A stretch of DNA of 16,617 nt from a bacterium UBP4_UBA6127 (GCA_002428325.1 DIVR01000049.1:28360-44976); one strand, 5' to 3'; positions 7,000 to 14,048 are shown, counted from the stretch's first letter. The notes: generated by a model not told the origin, from the sequence alone. Numbers and translations are program-made.

Positions 7000-7512
7000 T
7001 TAAAAGTTTCCCTCAACAGAAGTTCTTTCTTTAAAGGCTTTAGAAATCTTTACTTGGGAGACCACCGGGTCTTCCACGATGATTTTAGCGCCGCCGATGA
7101 TATCAATAAACCCGATTTCACTGGGGTATCTGGGGACGATATGCAAATGGAGATGGTTGATGCTCTGTCCGGAGGATTTGCCGATATTATATCCCAAATT
7201 AAACCCATGGGGTTCATAGAGTTCCTGCAGGATATCCAGGGCCATATTTTGCAACTCAAATAATTCCAATATTTCTTCTTTATTCAAATCCCTGGGGTCA
7301 TGAACATGCCGGGTGGGAAATATCATCAAATGGCCCGAGTTATAGGGATATAGATTAAGGGTAACCGCAAACCGGGGGGTTCGATGGACCAAAAGACCAA
7401 TGACATTAGAGTCATCCCTGAGGATAGCGCATAAAATGCAATCCACCTTAGGCTTTTGCCCCTTCACATACCCCATTTTATTAGGTACAAAAAGGTGATG
7501 ATCGAGTTTCAT
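7000..7512 (-). CDS. HIT-family hydrolase (Ap4A phosphorylase/hydrolase-like)
   Basis: This is a histidine-triad nucleotide-binding enzyme of 170 residues, probably cleaving dinucleoside polyphosphates such as Ap4A or other nucleotide phosphates in the cytoplasm. The triad is HLHLHIVPR, with H120, H122 and H124; H122 is the expected nucleophile. The preceding NLGYNIGKSSGQSIN and the N-terminal segment FAVTLNLYPYNSGHLMIFPTRH also fit the fold. A C25-x-x-C28 pair could bind zinc, as in some members. Its start is only 4 bp after the parB stop, with AAGG 9 bases upstream, so it is translated from the same mRNA as parA and parB. A link between HIT and chromosome partitioning is not established; co-transcription may be incidental. 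Exact substrate unknown. Confidence 0.9.
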   Translation of the reverse strand: MKLDHHLFVPNKMGYVKGQKPKVDCILCAILRDDSNVIGLLVHRTPRFAVTLNLYPYNSGHLMIFPTRHVHDPRDLNKEEILELFELQNMALDILQELYEPHGFNLGYNIGKSSGQSINHLHLHIVPRYPSEIGFIDIIGGAKIIVEDPVVSQVKISKAFKERTSVEGNF

Positions 7513-7516
7513 TGTA

Positions 7517-8446
7517 TTATGCCTTATTAAATATCTTTAGAAGCCTGTCTAATTCATCCAAGTCGCCAAAATCAATAACGATTTGGCCGCCTTGGCCTTT
7601 AGGCTGGACTTTGACCCGAGTTCCCAGGGTTTGGCGAAGTTTCCCTTCCAATTCGCGGGCATAGATATCCGAGTCATTAATTGGGTCCTTTTTGATTTCC
7701 ACCTTGGGAGCTTTTAATTTCTGGATATAAGCTTCGGCCTGCCTTACAGATAAACCTTTGGTAATAAACATCTTAGCTGTATCTATCCGCATTTGAGGGG
7801 TTGCCAGTCCCAGAAGGCATCGGGCATGTCCCATGGTCAAATCTCCGTCCAGGACATCCTTTTGAACCTCTTCCGGGAGTTCCAGCAATCGAAGGGTATT
7901 GGTCACCGAGGACCTTTCCTTACCCACTTTCTGAGCCACCTGTTCATGGGTCAGTTCAAACTGCTCGGAAAGCTGGCGATAGGCTTTGGCCTCTTCAATA
8001 GGGTTCAAATCCTGCCGCTGGATGTTCTCAATAATGGCAATTTCCAGGGATTCCTCATCCGAAACATCCTTGATAAGAGCCGGAATGGTCTTCATCCCAG
8101 CCTTTTGGGAGGCCCGAAACCGTCTTTCCCCGGCAATTATTTCATATCCCCGCAAGGCGCGGCGGACTAAAATCGGGGTAATGACCCCCTTCTCTTTAAT
8201 GGATAGGGCTAAATCATCCAATAGACTATCCTTAAACTCTTTTCGGGGTTGAAATCGGTTCGGTTTCACCTGGTCAATGGGTAATTCTGTTACTCCACTA
8301 ATATGAACACCTGTGTTTATTGAGGTTACAGTGTGCTGGAGGGGGGTGGGAATCGCTGTTTTATTCTCGGAGGAAGGGGAAGGCGGGGCCGCTAATAAGG
8401 CTCCTAATCCCCTGCCTAAGGCTTTTTTCTTGGCAGATGCAGACAT
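7517..8446 (-). CDS. parB: Chromosome partitioning protein ParB (Spo0J)
   Basis: This is a CTP-dependent DNA clamp that loads at parS and organises the origin region for segregation. It has 309 residues. The N-terminal basic peptide KKKALGRGLGALL is the usual ParA-stimulating segment. A variable linker runs to about 50, then the CTP-binding ParB/Srx core with KPNRFQPRK (61-69), GERRFRA (106-112) and ENIQRQDLNPIEEA (140-153). The helix-turn-helix that reads parS is at about 168-189, and a C-terminal dimerisation domain covers about 260-309. All signature residues are intact. The start ATG directly follows the parA stop codon (no spacer), and AAAGGAG lies inside the end of parA, so translation is coupled. 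Two parS-like sites lie just upstream of parA. Confidence 0.97.
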   Translation of the reverse strand: MSASAKKKALGRGLGALLAAPPSPSSENKTAIPTPLQHTVTSINTGVHISGVTELPIDQVKPNRFQPRKEFKDSLLDDLALSIKEKGVITPILVRRALRGYEIIAGERRFRASQKAGMKTIPALIKDVSDEESLEIAIIENIQRQDLNPIEEAKAYRQLSEQFELTHEQVAQKVGKERSSVTNTLRLLELPEEVQKDVLDGDLTMGHARCLLGLATPQMRIDTAKMFITKGLSVRQAEAYIQKLKAPKVEIKKDPINDSDIYARELEGKLRQTLGTRVKVQPKGQGGQIVIDFGDLDELDRLLKIFNKA

Positions 8447-9346
8447 TTATGGCTCCTTTATTTCCGTATTCTCAGCATTATCAACCGGTACGGTCTCCAC
8501 TGAAAGAGTCTTTTCACCCTCCCCTGACCCATTCCCATCAGGATTAGCAATATCCGGCTGAGGATTGGCAGGCTTGGCGTTATGACTCTCCCTCTGCAGA
8601 AATTCCTGGACTAATTGTATATAGGCAGCTGAACCGGCTGATTTGAAATCATAGACAAAAATGGGCTTCCCAAAACTGGGGGCCTCTGCCAGTTTGATAT
8701 TTCGAGGAATCACCGTCTGATAAACTTTCTCGGGAAAGAAATTCCGGACTTCCTCTTCTACCTGGGCCGTTAAATTGGTCCGTCCATCATACATGGTTAA
8801 GATGACCCCGGATAACTCTAATTGGGAATTGATGGATTGAGTAGCTAGATTCAGAGTCTCTACTAACTGCCCTAACCCCTCTAGAGCATAATACTCACAC
8901 TGTAAAGTGACTAAAACCCCATCGGCGGCCGCTAACCCATTGACCGTTAATAACCCTAATGAGGGGGGCGTATCAATGAAAATATAATCAAATTGGTCCC
9001 GAAGTGGGTCTAAGGCCATCTTTAACCGGTTGTCCCGGTCCTCAAATTCTACCATCTCTACTTGGGCCCCGGATAAGGAAGGATTGGCAGGCGCTAAATA
9101 AAGCCCCGGAACTGAAGTCTCGATCATGACCGACTCCATCGGGATCGGATTTAATAAAACATCATAAATTGAACTCTCTACCGTATTCTTATCTACCCCT
9201 AACCCGCTGGTGGCATTCCCCTGGGGATCAATATCCACCAGTAAGACCTTTTTCTTGGCTGCCGCCAGCCCGGCGGATAAATTGATGGCCGTGGTGGTCT
9301 TCCCCACCCCGCCCTTCTGATTGGCAATTACAAATATCTTTCCCAT
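8447..9346 (-). CDS. parA: Chromosome partitioning ATPase ParA (Soj) with acidic C-terminal tail
   Basis: This is a Walker-type ATPase that moves ParB-parS complexes over the nucleoid. From the ATG at 9346 it has 299 residues and begins MGKIFVIANQKGGVGKTTT, with the deviant Walker A motif (signature K11, K16) where the family has it. A TTG at 9418 would add 24 residues of unlikely sequence, although it has a fair SD, so that stretch more likely holds the leader. Walker A' is VLLVDIDPQGN and Walker B is FIDTPPSLG. The catalytic core ends near residue 254, the normal Soj length. A further 45-residue tail follows, rich in Pro, Asn, Glu and Gly (HNAKPANPQPDIANPDG onward), which is unusual and probably disordered. 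First gene of parA-parB-HIT. Confidence 0.95.
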   Translation of the reverse strand: MGKIFVIANQKGGVGKTTTAINLSAGLAAAKKKVLLVDIDPQGNATSGLGVDKNTVESSIYDVLLNPIPMESVMIETSVPGLYLAPANPSLSGAQVEMVEFEDRDNRLKMALDPLRDQFDYIFIDTPPSLGLLTVNGLAAADGVLVTLQCEYYALEGLGQLVETLNLATQSINSQLELSGVILTMYDGRTNLTAQVEEEVRNFFPEKVYQTVIPRNIKLAEAPSFGKPIFVYDFKSAGSAAYIQLVQEFLQRESHNAKPANPQPDIANPDGNGSGEGEKTLSVETVPVDNAENTEIKEP

Positions 9347-9504
9347 AAGCCCCGGTTTCCATCTTTTATTTAGGTTTTTACGAAAAGTAAGATTATCATA
9401 GGGCCACCTTTTATTCAACTTATTTCCTTAAATCATCCCCCAATCCCCGCTTTTCTATAAATTTCTCTGCCTCCAACCCTCTTGATTCAAAAAAACCCTA
9501 CAAA

Positions 9505-9520
9505 GGTTCCACGTGAAACA
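9505..9520. promoter_or_regulatory. parS: parS centromere site 1
   Basis: GGTTCCACGTGAAACA matches the bacterial parS palindrome TGTTTCACGTGAAACA except at positions 1 and 5; C at position 5 is a common variant. It lies about 160 bp upstream of the parA start, as expected for an origin-proximal ParB loading site. Confidence 0.85.
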
Positions 9521-9597
9521 ATTACCAGAATATCTCATCACCAAACAATACTTCACCCCAAAAAGGTATTCTTGGGGAAACCAACTTTTCCGGGGAA

Positions 9598-9613
9598 GGT
9601 TCCACGTGAAACA
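9598..9613. promoter_or_regulatory. parS: parS centromere site 2
   Basis: This is a second copy of exactly the same 16 bases as site 1, in the same orientation and 93 bp further on. The identical deviation from consensus suggests that this is the version preferred by this ParB. The open frames covering both sites (CFTWN and FHVKH peptides) are by-products of the parS sequence, not genes. Confidence 0.85.
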
Positions 9614-9794
9614 TATCGGGAAGGAAAAGAAATTTAGGGTAGGGAATAAAAGCAATTCAAAGGGAGCGGAAACGGAGAGGGTCCGGAATATTTCCTCATA
9701 GAACCCATCCCGTAAGAGAAGCCGGTTGTTTTTGGGGGGCAAGAGATGATTTACCCTTCAGCAAGGCTGTTTCCTGAGTTTTTGCCAAAAGGAA

Positions 9795-9818
9795 GGTTTT
9801 TGACAGCTGTCAAAAACC
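9795..9818. repeat. Perfect 24-bp palindrome with TTGAC-N4-GTCAA core
   Basis: GGTTTTTGACAG at 9795-9806 is followed at once by its exact reverse complement at 9807-9818. The inner 14 bp, 9800-9813, have the form TTGAC-AGCT-GTCAA, the geometry of Crp/Fnr-family operators and of two hairpins in the 6384-6999 block. It lies about 200 bp upstream of the SGNH hydrolase start. Confidence 0.75.
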
Positions 9819-10019
9819 AGGGGAGGGGGTTAGGGAGTCTCCCATACCCTATATATATAAGGTATACGGTATTTCCCTGAAAAGCAGCCTTTTCCAGACT
9901 TTCTTTTGAATTTACCAGGTTAAAGGAAGCTCCAGTCCCTGAAATATCTTCTAGAGAGGGAGTCTATCCATAAAAAGGGCTCTCGGTTAAAATATCTGAT
10001 TAGAAAGGATTACATTCAA

Positions 10020-10646
10020 ATGATAACCATACAACCCAAGAGTTTAGTATTATTTCAAGGAGACAGCATCACCGATGCTGGCCGGGATTATGCCAACGGG
10101 GAGGATTGGGGCAGGGGATATGTGAATTTCATCGCCTCCTGGTATTCAGCCCAGTATCCGGAGGCAGGGGTACATTTTTTAAACCGGGGGCTTTCCGGCA
10201 ATCGGGCCATTGATTTGGTCAATCGATGGGATACTGACTGTTTGGACTTAAAACCAGACCTCTTAACTATTCTGATAGGAGTCAATGATACTTGGAGGAA
10301 ATATGACCGAGACGACCCTACTTCAGTAGAGGATTTTGAGGTTCGTTACCGAAATATCCTGATGCGGACCCGGGAGACCCTCCCAGACACCCCCATTATC
10401 CTGATGGAGCCTTTTGTCCTCCCGGAACCTCCAGACCGATTGGAATGGAGAGAAGATTTAAACCCAAAGATCCTGGTAACCCGAAGGCTGGCAGAGGAAT
10501 TCCAGCTGACCCTGATTCCCCTGGATTACTTATTTCAAAAGGCTTGTGCTCTCAGGGAGCCTTCTTTCTGGTCTGCGGATGGGGTTCATCCCACCCAGCC
10601 TGGCCATGCCTTGATTGCTCAAAGCTGGCTTAAAATCACTGAATAA
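10020..10646 (+). CDS. SGNH/GDSL-family hydrolase (esterase or lipase-like)
   Basis: This is a serine hydrolase of 208 residues that probably removes acyl groups from a carbohydrate or lipid ester. All four SGNH blocks are present: GDSITD with nucleophile S16, RGLSGN with oxyanion-hole G57, GVND with N89, and DGVHPT with catalytic D187 and H190. The start of the sequence and the NEDW/GRGY region resemble the rhamnogalacturonan acetylesterase-like or TAP-like branch of the superfamily, but the substrate cannot be told. There is no signal peptide, so it acts in the cytoplasm unless exported by another route. AAAGGA lies about 11 bases before the ATG. It is a single-gene unit closed by a strong terminator at 10696-10732. 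TAAAAT at 9988-9993 could be its -10 element, without a good -35. Confidence 0.92.
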   Translation: MITIQPKSLVLFQGDSITDAGRDYANGEDWGRGYVNFIASWYSAQYPEAGVHFLNRGLSGNRAIDLVNRWDTDCLDLKPDLLTILIGVNDTWRKYDRDDPTSVEDFEVRYRNILMRTRETLPDTPIILMEPFVLPEPPDRLEWREDLNPKILVTRRLAEEFQLTLIPLDYLFQKACALREPSFWSADGVHPTQPGHALIAQSWLKITE

Positions 10647-10695
10647 CCTATTTTCGATTCATTCTATATCTTTTAATTAAGTCTATTAGAATTGG

Positions 10696-10732
10696 GATTT
10701 ACCCTCTCCTTTAAGGAGGGGGTAAATCTTTT
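10696..10732 (+). terminator. Rho-independent terminator of the SGNH hydrolase gene
   Basis: GATTTACC at 10696-10703 pairs with GGTAAATC at 10721-10728, and CTCCTT pairs with AAGGAG inside, giving a long stem with a small internal mismatch. It is followed by a T run (tttt at 10729-10732). It lies 50 bp after the hydrolase stop codon. Confidence 0.8.
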
Positions 10733-10928
10733 CAAGTAAAAGATGGTGTCTTTGCGTTTATCCTTGCAACCTGGTCTGAATTAATATAGATATATGATAT
10801 TCTTATGGTTAGGTAATAGTTTCCTCTTACCTGTTCCAGAAGTGGCCAGAGAGCTTTATATTCTGCTAATCCTTTTATTATCAACACTCTGTATCCATAT
10901 AAACCCCTGCCAACACTAAAGTTGCCCA
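10733..10928. other. Gene-free spacer between two terminators
   Basis: This is about 200 bp between the hydrolase terminator and the terminator of the small Met/Cys-rich gene. A 65-codon open frame on the minus strand starts with TTG inside the T tail of a terminator, has no SD and no recognisable sequence, so it is not called. Nothing else is seen. Together with its flanking terminators it makes up the 363-bp gap between 10646 and 11010. Confidence 0.5.
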
Positions 10929-10966
10929 AGAAAAAACCCCTTCAGGAAATTTCTCCCAAAGGGGTT
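10929..10966 (-). terminator. Rho-independent terminator of the small Met/Cys-rich gene
   Basis: On the minus strand AACCCCTT (10966 down to 10959) pairs with AAGGGGTT (10942 down to 10935), followed by TTTTTTCTT. It is a compact, strong hairpin with a U tract, about 45 bp after the stop codon of the gene at 11010-11294. Confidence 0.85.
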
Positions 10967-11009
10967 ATTAAGATACAAACATAGATTCAGTTTAGGTATT
11001 TACTACGAA

Positions 11010-11294
11010 CTAATTACCTTCTTCTTCCAGGGACTGCTGCTGGATTTTCCGGGCAGCGGCATTTAATTCAGCATCGGTAATAATGCCTTTTTCCATCAGG
11101 ACCTGCATCATGGCAGACAGCATCATATTATTGATCATCTGCATATGCATGATTTCATCCAAAGAGACTTCTTCATCCCCATGGCAACTGCAGCCTTCGC
11201 CACAACCTTCTTCATTGCAACCCGCATCGCCTTTACTACCGGCTTCATCCTCTTTCTTATCGAAATTGAGGATATATTTGTCATCCTTTTCCAT
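11010..11294 (-). CDS. Small Cys- and Met-rich protein, possible metal binder
   Basis: The protein has 94 residues, with a good ATG start and AAGGAG seven bases upstream. Three parts are visible. The acidic and lysine-rich N-terminus (about 1-23) is followed by a glycine/cysteine patch GCNEEGCGEGCSCHG (25-39), with four Cys and one His that could bind a metal. A helix from about 44 to 68 (EIMHMQMINNMMLSAMMQVLM) has nine Met, and the C-terminus KGIITDAELNAAARKIQQQ looks like a short helical hairpin. There is no signal peptide or membrane segment. The family is not recognised. A role in handling soft metals such as copper, or as a chaperone or adaptor, is possible from composition only. It is a monocistronic unit with its own promoter and terminator. 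Confidence 0.75.
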   Translation of the reverse strand: MEKDDKYILNFDKKEDEAGSKGDAGCNEEGCGEGCSCHGDEEVSLDEIMHMQMINNMMLSAMMQVLMEKGIITDAELNAAARKIQQQSLEEEGN

Positions 11295-11352
11295 TATGTT
11301 CTCCTTAAAAATAGATAACCGGAAAAGGGTGACATCTCCTCCGGTTCGATAG

Positions 11353-11371
11353 TGCCTATACAGGCATTATA
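11353..11371 (-). promoter_or_regulatory. Probable promoter of the Met/Cys-rich gene with an adjacent palindrome
   Basis: On the minus strand TATAAT occupies 11371 down to 11366. It runs straight into the inverted repeat TGCCTATACAGGCA at 11353-11366, which would cover the start site and might be an operator. No good -35 is seen. The leader also has AACCGGA/TCCGGTT arms that can form a hairpin before the SD. Confidence 0.5.
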
Positions 11372-11429
11372 CCTGATAAAAGACAACTTTCCTACTATTT
11401 ATCAACCTTGACCCAACCCAAAGCTTCCC

Positions 11430-11459
11430 TTGGTAGGGGCTTACCCCTTGGGGTATAAT
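11430..11459 (+). promoter_or_regulatory. Promoter of purU
   Basis: TTGGTA at 11430-11435 and a perfect TATAAT at 11454-11459 are separated by 18 bp. The spacer contains GGGG-CTTA-CCCC-TT-GGGG (11436-11453), overlapping inverted repeats that could bind a regulator. The predicted start near 11466 leaves a leader of about 90 nt. Confidence 0.65.
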
Positions 11460-11483
11460 CATTTAAACAGATTTATCTTTTTT

Positions 11484-11557
11484 CCCGAGAAATCGGGCTT
11501 AAGAAGGATTTCAGACAGCAGAAATCCAATTTTAATAAACTCGGGGCATCCTGGATT
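11484..11557 (+). promoter_or_regulatory. Structured leader of purU, possible switch
   Basis: Two hairpins are visible: CCCGA/TCGGG at 11484-11497 with a GAAA loop, and GGATTTC/GAAATCC at 11506-11527. Both can be replaced by longer-range pairs: CCCGAG (11484-11489) with CTCGGG (11540-11545), and AATCCA (11523-11528) with TGGATT (11552-11557) directly before the ATG. This could hide or free the start region. It matches no riboswitch class I can recognise; the pairing is seen, the regulation is inference. Confidence 0.3.
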
Positions 11558-12451
11558 ATGACACCAACACCTTTAAAAGACACATCGGCTTCTACACCTT
11601 CCCGAAACGCTATTTTATTGATTCAATGTGAAGACCGGCCGGGATTGGTCTCCCGAATGTCCAGTTTTATTTTTGAAAATGGGGGGAATATTGTCCATCT
11701 GGACCAATTTACCGACCCCCTGACTAACCGGTTTTATATGCGGCTGGAATGGCAATATGATAAATTCCTGATTCGGCCGGAAGAATTTCATGCTGTATTC
11801 ACTCCCCTGGCTCGGCAGTTCGGGATGGAATATACCCTGCATTTCTCGGATTATCTCCCGAAAATGGCTATCTTTGTCTCTAAATTAGGCCATTGCCTGA
11901 TTGACCTTCTTTCCCGTATATCCGATGGGGATATCCGGGCCCAGATTCCCCTGATTATCAGTAATCATCCGGATATGGAAAAATTTGCCGGTATCTTTGG
12001 GATTCCTTACCATTATCTTCCCATCAACCGGGAAAATAAGGCCGAAATGGAAGAAAAAGAACTCCAACTCCTGCGGGAACATCAGGTGGATTTGATTGTC
12101 CTGGCCCGATATATGCAGATTCTATCCAATAAAATGATTTCTGAATATCCTAACCAGATTATTAATATCCATCATTCTTTTTTGCCGGCTTTTGTGGGCG
12201 GTAAACCTTACCATCAGGCTTATTCCCGAGGGGTGAAACTCATCGGGGCAACCTCCCATTTTGTAACCGAAATCCTGGACGAAGGACCCATTATCGAACA
12301 GTCTGTCATTAAAGTTTCCCATCGGGATGCCATTGAAGAACTGGTCCTCAAAGGCAAAGATGTGGAAAAAGTGACCCTCTCCAGAGCTGTCCGGCTCCAT
12401 CTCCAACATCGGGTCCTGGTCCATGGGAATAAAACCGTCGTCTTTGAATAA
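11558..12451 (+). CDS. purU: Formyltetrahydrofolate deformylase
   Basis: This enzyme splits 10-formyl-THF into formate and THF, balancing one-carbon pools and feeding formate to purine synthesis. It has 297 residues, near the usual 280-290. The N-terminal ACT domain covers about 17-95 (ILLIQCEDRPGLVSRMSSFI onward). The C-terminal formyltransferase-type domain starts at about 100. Catalytic residues are in place: N203 and H205 in INIHHSFLPAF, and D241 in ILDEGPIIEQ, with the PurU signature GATSHFVT before it. The N-terminus has a 15-residue polar extension. The SD is weak (GGA four bases from ATG), and the leader can fold over the start. It converges with the beta-propeller gene; their stop codons are 41 bp apart, and the CTCTGG/CCAGAG hairpin between may serve as a weak shared terminator. 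Confidence 0.96.
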   Translation: MTPTPLKDTSASTPSRNAILLIQCEDRPGLVSRMSSFIFENGGNIVHLDQFTDPLTNRFYMRLEWQYDKFLIRPEEFHAVFTPLARQFGMEYTLHFSDYLPKMAIFVSKLGHCLIDLLSRISDGDIRAQIPLIISNHPDMEKFAGIFGIPYHYLPINRENKAEMEEKELQLLREHQVDLIVLARYMQILSNKMISEYPNQIINIHHSFLPAFVGGKPYHQAYSRGVKLIGATSHFVTEILDEGPIIEQSVIKVSHRDAIEELVLKGKDVEKVTLSRAVRLHLQHRVLVHGNKTVVFE

Positions 12452-12465
12452 TTTCTCCTCCGTAA

Positions 12466-12486
12466 CTCTGGGTAATCCAGAGCTTT
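12466..12486. terminator. Weak hairpin between convergent purU and propeller gene 1
   Basis: CTCTGG at 12466-12471 and CCAGAG at 12477-12482 form a 6-bp stem with a 5-nt loop, followed on the plus strand by CTTTG. The stem is short and the T tract poor, so it is only a possible terminator for the two convergent genes. Confidence 0.4.
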
Positions 12487-12492
12487 GTCGGA

Positions 12493-13968
12493 TTACTCCA
12501 CCGAAAAATCCGAGAGTTCTACAGGGACGACCGGGGTTTCGAATTTATAGACAAAAACATCCGAAGTTCCACTTAAACTGGTATCAAAAGCTCCGGCAGA
12601 GATAGGGAAATTATTCCCCCAGGTTATACCACAAATTACCGGTGTTTCATCGGAGGTAAAGGCAGCCCCATAAGATTCATCCCAGGTATTTCCCCCCAGA
12701 TAAGTGGACATGAGAAGATTTGAGAGAGTCTTGTCCAACACACTTACAAATCCCGAATAACTACCAGGCCGGGTAGGGTATAAAGCACCGGGGGTCACCG
12801 GGTAATCTCCACTGGGAGTATATCCAGTCACGCAAATCTTTCCCTCGGCAGATCGGGCCATACTCTGGCTGGACTCTAGTCCAGAGCCTCCGACATAGGT
12901 GGAATAGAGCCAATCGGTACCGGTGGAATTCACTTTAGTGATCATAAAATCATAACTTCCATGATTTGTGGTTTGATAGGCAAGGGGAGTTACCGGGAAA
13001 TCCTGGCTGTCGCCTGCGCAGAAGATATAAGCGGACCCATCGGTATCCAAAGATACGGACCTGCCCTGATCAGCTCCCGAACCGCCCAGATAAGTGGAAT
13101 AAAGCCAGTCAGACCCGTCAGCGTTTACTTTGACCACAAAGGCATCATCTCCACCGCCTCTGGTAGGTTGTTTGACCCCGCTGGTTATGGGAATATTGGA
13201 AATCCGGGTACTCCCAGTTACAACGGCATTCCCCTCGTCATCAACATCGATACCATTTCCATAATCCATGCTGCTGCCGCCGAAATAGGTTGAATATAAA
13301 ATCCCGGTTCCGGCAGGATTTAATTTTGAAATAAAACATTCCCAGCTTGAGAACCCTTTTTGTTTGGCTGTTGCACTGATGGGAAAGTTACTGCTTTGGG
13401 TCAGCCCGGTCAGATAGATATTTCCAGCCGAATCCAGGGAAAACCCTCTCACTCGGTCGGTATCACTTCCCCCGAAATAGGTGCAATAAAGAAGGCTGGT
13501 ACCCGTGGGATTGATTTTGGCTATAAAACCATCATCCGCCCCGCCGTTATATGTCGTTTGAAAAGCTCCCACCGTTACCGGCAAAGTAGTGCTGCTGGTA
13601 GTATATCCCGCAATATAGACATTTCCGGCCGTATCCACACAAATACCGGTGGGATAATCCGCCTGATCGCCCCCCAAGTAGGTACAATAAATCAAAGACC
13701 CTAAATTGGGGCTGAACTTGGCAACAAAAATATCCTTTGCAAAATTATTGTTTGTATTGTTATAAGTAGATTGAATGGCTCCAGCCGTTACCGGCAAATC
13801 GGTTGAAGTAGTATATCCAGTAATATAAATATACCCGGCTTTATCCACGGTGACCATTTGGCCGTATTCCACGTACCCCCCTCCAAAATACGTTCCATAT
13901 CCTGCCCCCAGGCAGAGGATGGGTAATATAAATAAAGACACAAATATCCCACATGCTTTTTTGAACAT
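12493..13968 (-). CDS. Exported SBBP-repeat beta-propeller protein, paralog 1
   Basis: The protein has 491 residues from the ATG at 13968, which has GGAGG eight bases upstream; a TTG at 13983 lies inside that SD and is not the start. A signal peptide (MFKKACGIFVSLFILPILCLG) is followed by seven SBBP repeats of about 62-72 residues. Each opens with TY-hydrophobic-GG, has a D-x-x-G-N-x-Y-hydrophobic-TG core, then FPVT-x-GA, and ends in FV-x-K-hydrophobic-x-x-x-G-hydrophobic-x-x-YS. Seven repeats fit one closed seven-bladed propeller. The chain stops at PVVPVELSDFSVE, a tail shared with the two neighbouring paralogs. It is probably a secreted or surface protein for binding; no enzyme motif is seen. 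It has its own promoter (14013-14041) and lies after the terminator of paralog 2, so it is transcribed alone. Confidence 0.9.
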   Translation of the reverse strand: MFKKACGIFVSLFILPILCLGAGYGTYFGGGYVEYGQMVTVDKAGYIYITGYTTSTDLPVTAGAIQSTYNNTNNNFAKDIFVAKFSPNLGSLIYCTYLGGDQADYPTGICVDTAGNVYIAGYTTSSTTLPVTVGAFQTTYNGGADDGFIAKINPTGTSLLYCTYFGGSDTDRVRGFSLDSAGNIYLTGLTQSSNFPISATAKQKGFSSWECFISKLNPAGTGILYSTYFGGSSMDYGNGIDVDDEGNAVVTGSTRISNIPITSGVKQPTRGGGDDAFVVKVNADGSDWLYSTYLGGSGADQGRSVSLDTDGSAYIFCAGDSQDFPVTPLAYQTTNHGSYDFMITKVNSTGTDWLYSTYVGGSGLESSQSMARSAEGKICVTGYTPSGDYPVTPGALYPTRPGSYSGFVSVLDKTLSNLLMSTYLGGNTWDESYGAAFTSDETPVICGITWGNNFPISAGAFDTSLSGTSDVFVYKFETPVVPVELSDFSVE

Positions 13969-14012
13969 CCTAATTCCCTCCAAAATATACGATAAAAAAA
14001 ACCCTATGAAAG

Positions 14013-14041
14013 ATTATACTCAGCCCCTGGGTATCTCTCAA
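14013..14041 (-). promoter_or_regulatory. Consensus sigma-70-type promoter of propeller gene 1
   Basis: On the minus strand TTGAGA (14041 down to 14036), a 17-bp spacer and a perfect TATAAT (14018 down to 14013) form a strong promoter. The predicted start near 14006 gives a leader of about 38 nt to the ATG at 13968. Confidence 0.75.
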
Positions 14042-14048
14042 GCAAATT

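Larger units (their letters stand above)
9419..10019. other. Gene-free region between parA and the SGNH hydrolase gene
   Basis: These 600 bp carry the two parS sites, a perfect 24-bp palindrome at 9795-9818 and a weaker inverted repeat ATACC/GGTAT at 9844-9865 around a TA run. A further inverted repeat, CCCCAA/TTGGGG, lies at 9556-9577. No convincing protein gene is visible. It should contain the promoters of parA (minus strand) and of the hydrolase (plus strand), but no consensus promoter stands out. No cluster of DnaA boxes is visible, so there is no support for oriC here. Confidence 0.6.

Noticed and set aside
9347..9418. 24-residue N-terminal extension of ParA from a TTG start
   Set aside because: The ATG at 9346 begins the protein exactly where Soj family members begin; the extension has no family resemblance.
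9455..9742. 95-codon minus-strand open frame and a 62-codon plus-strand frame over the parS region
   Set aside because: They are produced by the parS sites (CFTWN twice, FHVKH), have no SD and no family resemblance.
9419..10019. Replication origin next to parAB
   Set aside because: No cluster of TTATCCACA-like DnaA boxes, no dnaA, dnaN, gidA or mnmE gene nearby; parS alone does not define oriC.
10732..10929. 65-codon minus-strand open frame
   Set aside because: It begins with TTG inside the tail of a terminator, has no SD, no recognisable sequence, and lies between two terminators.
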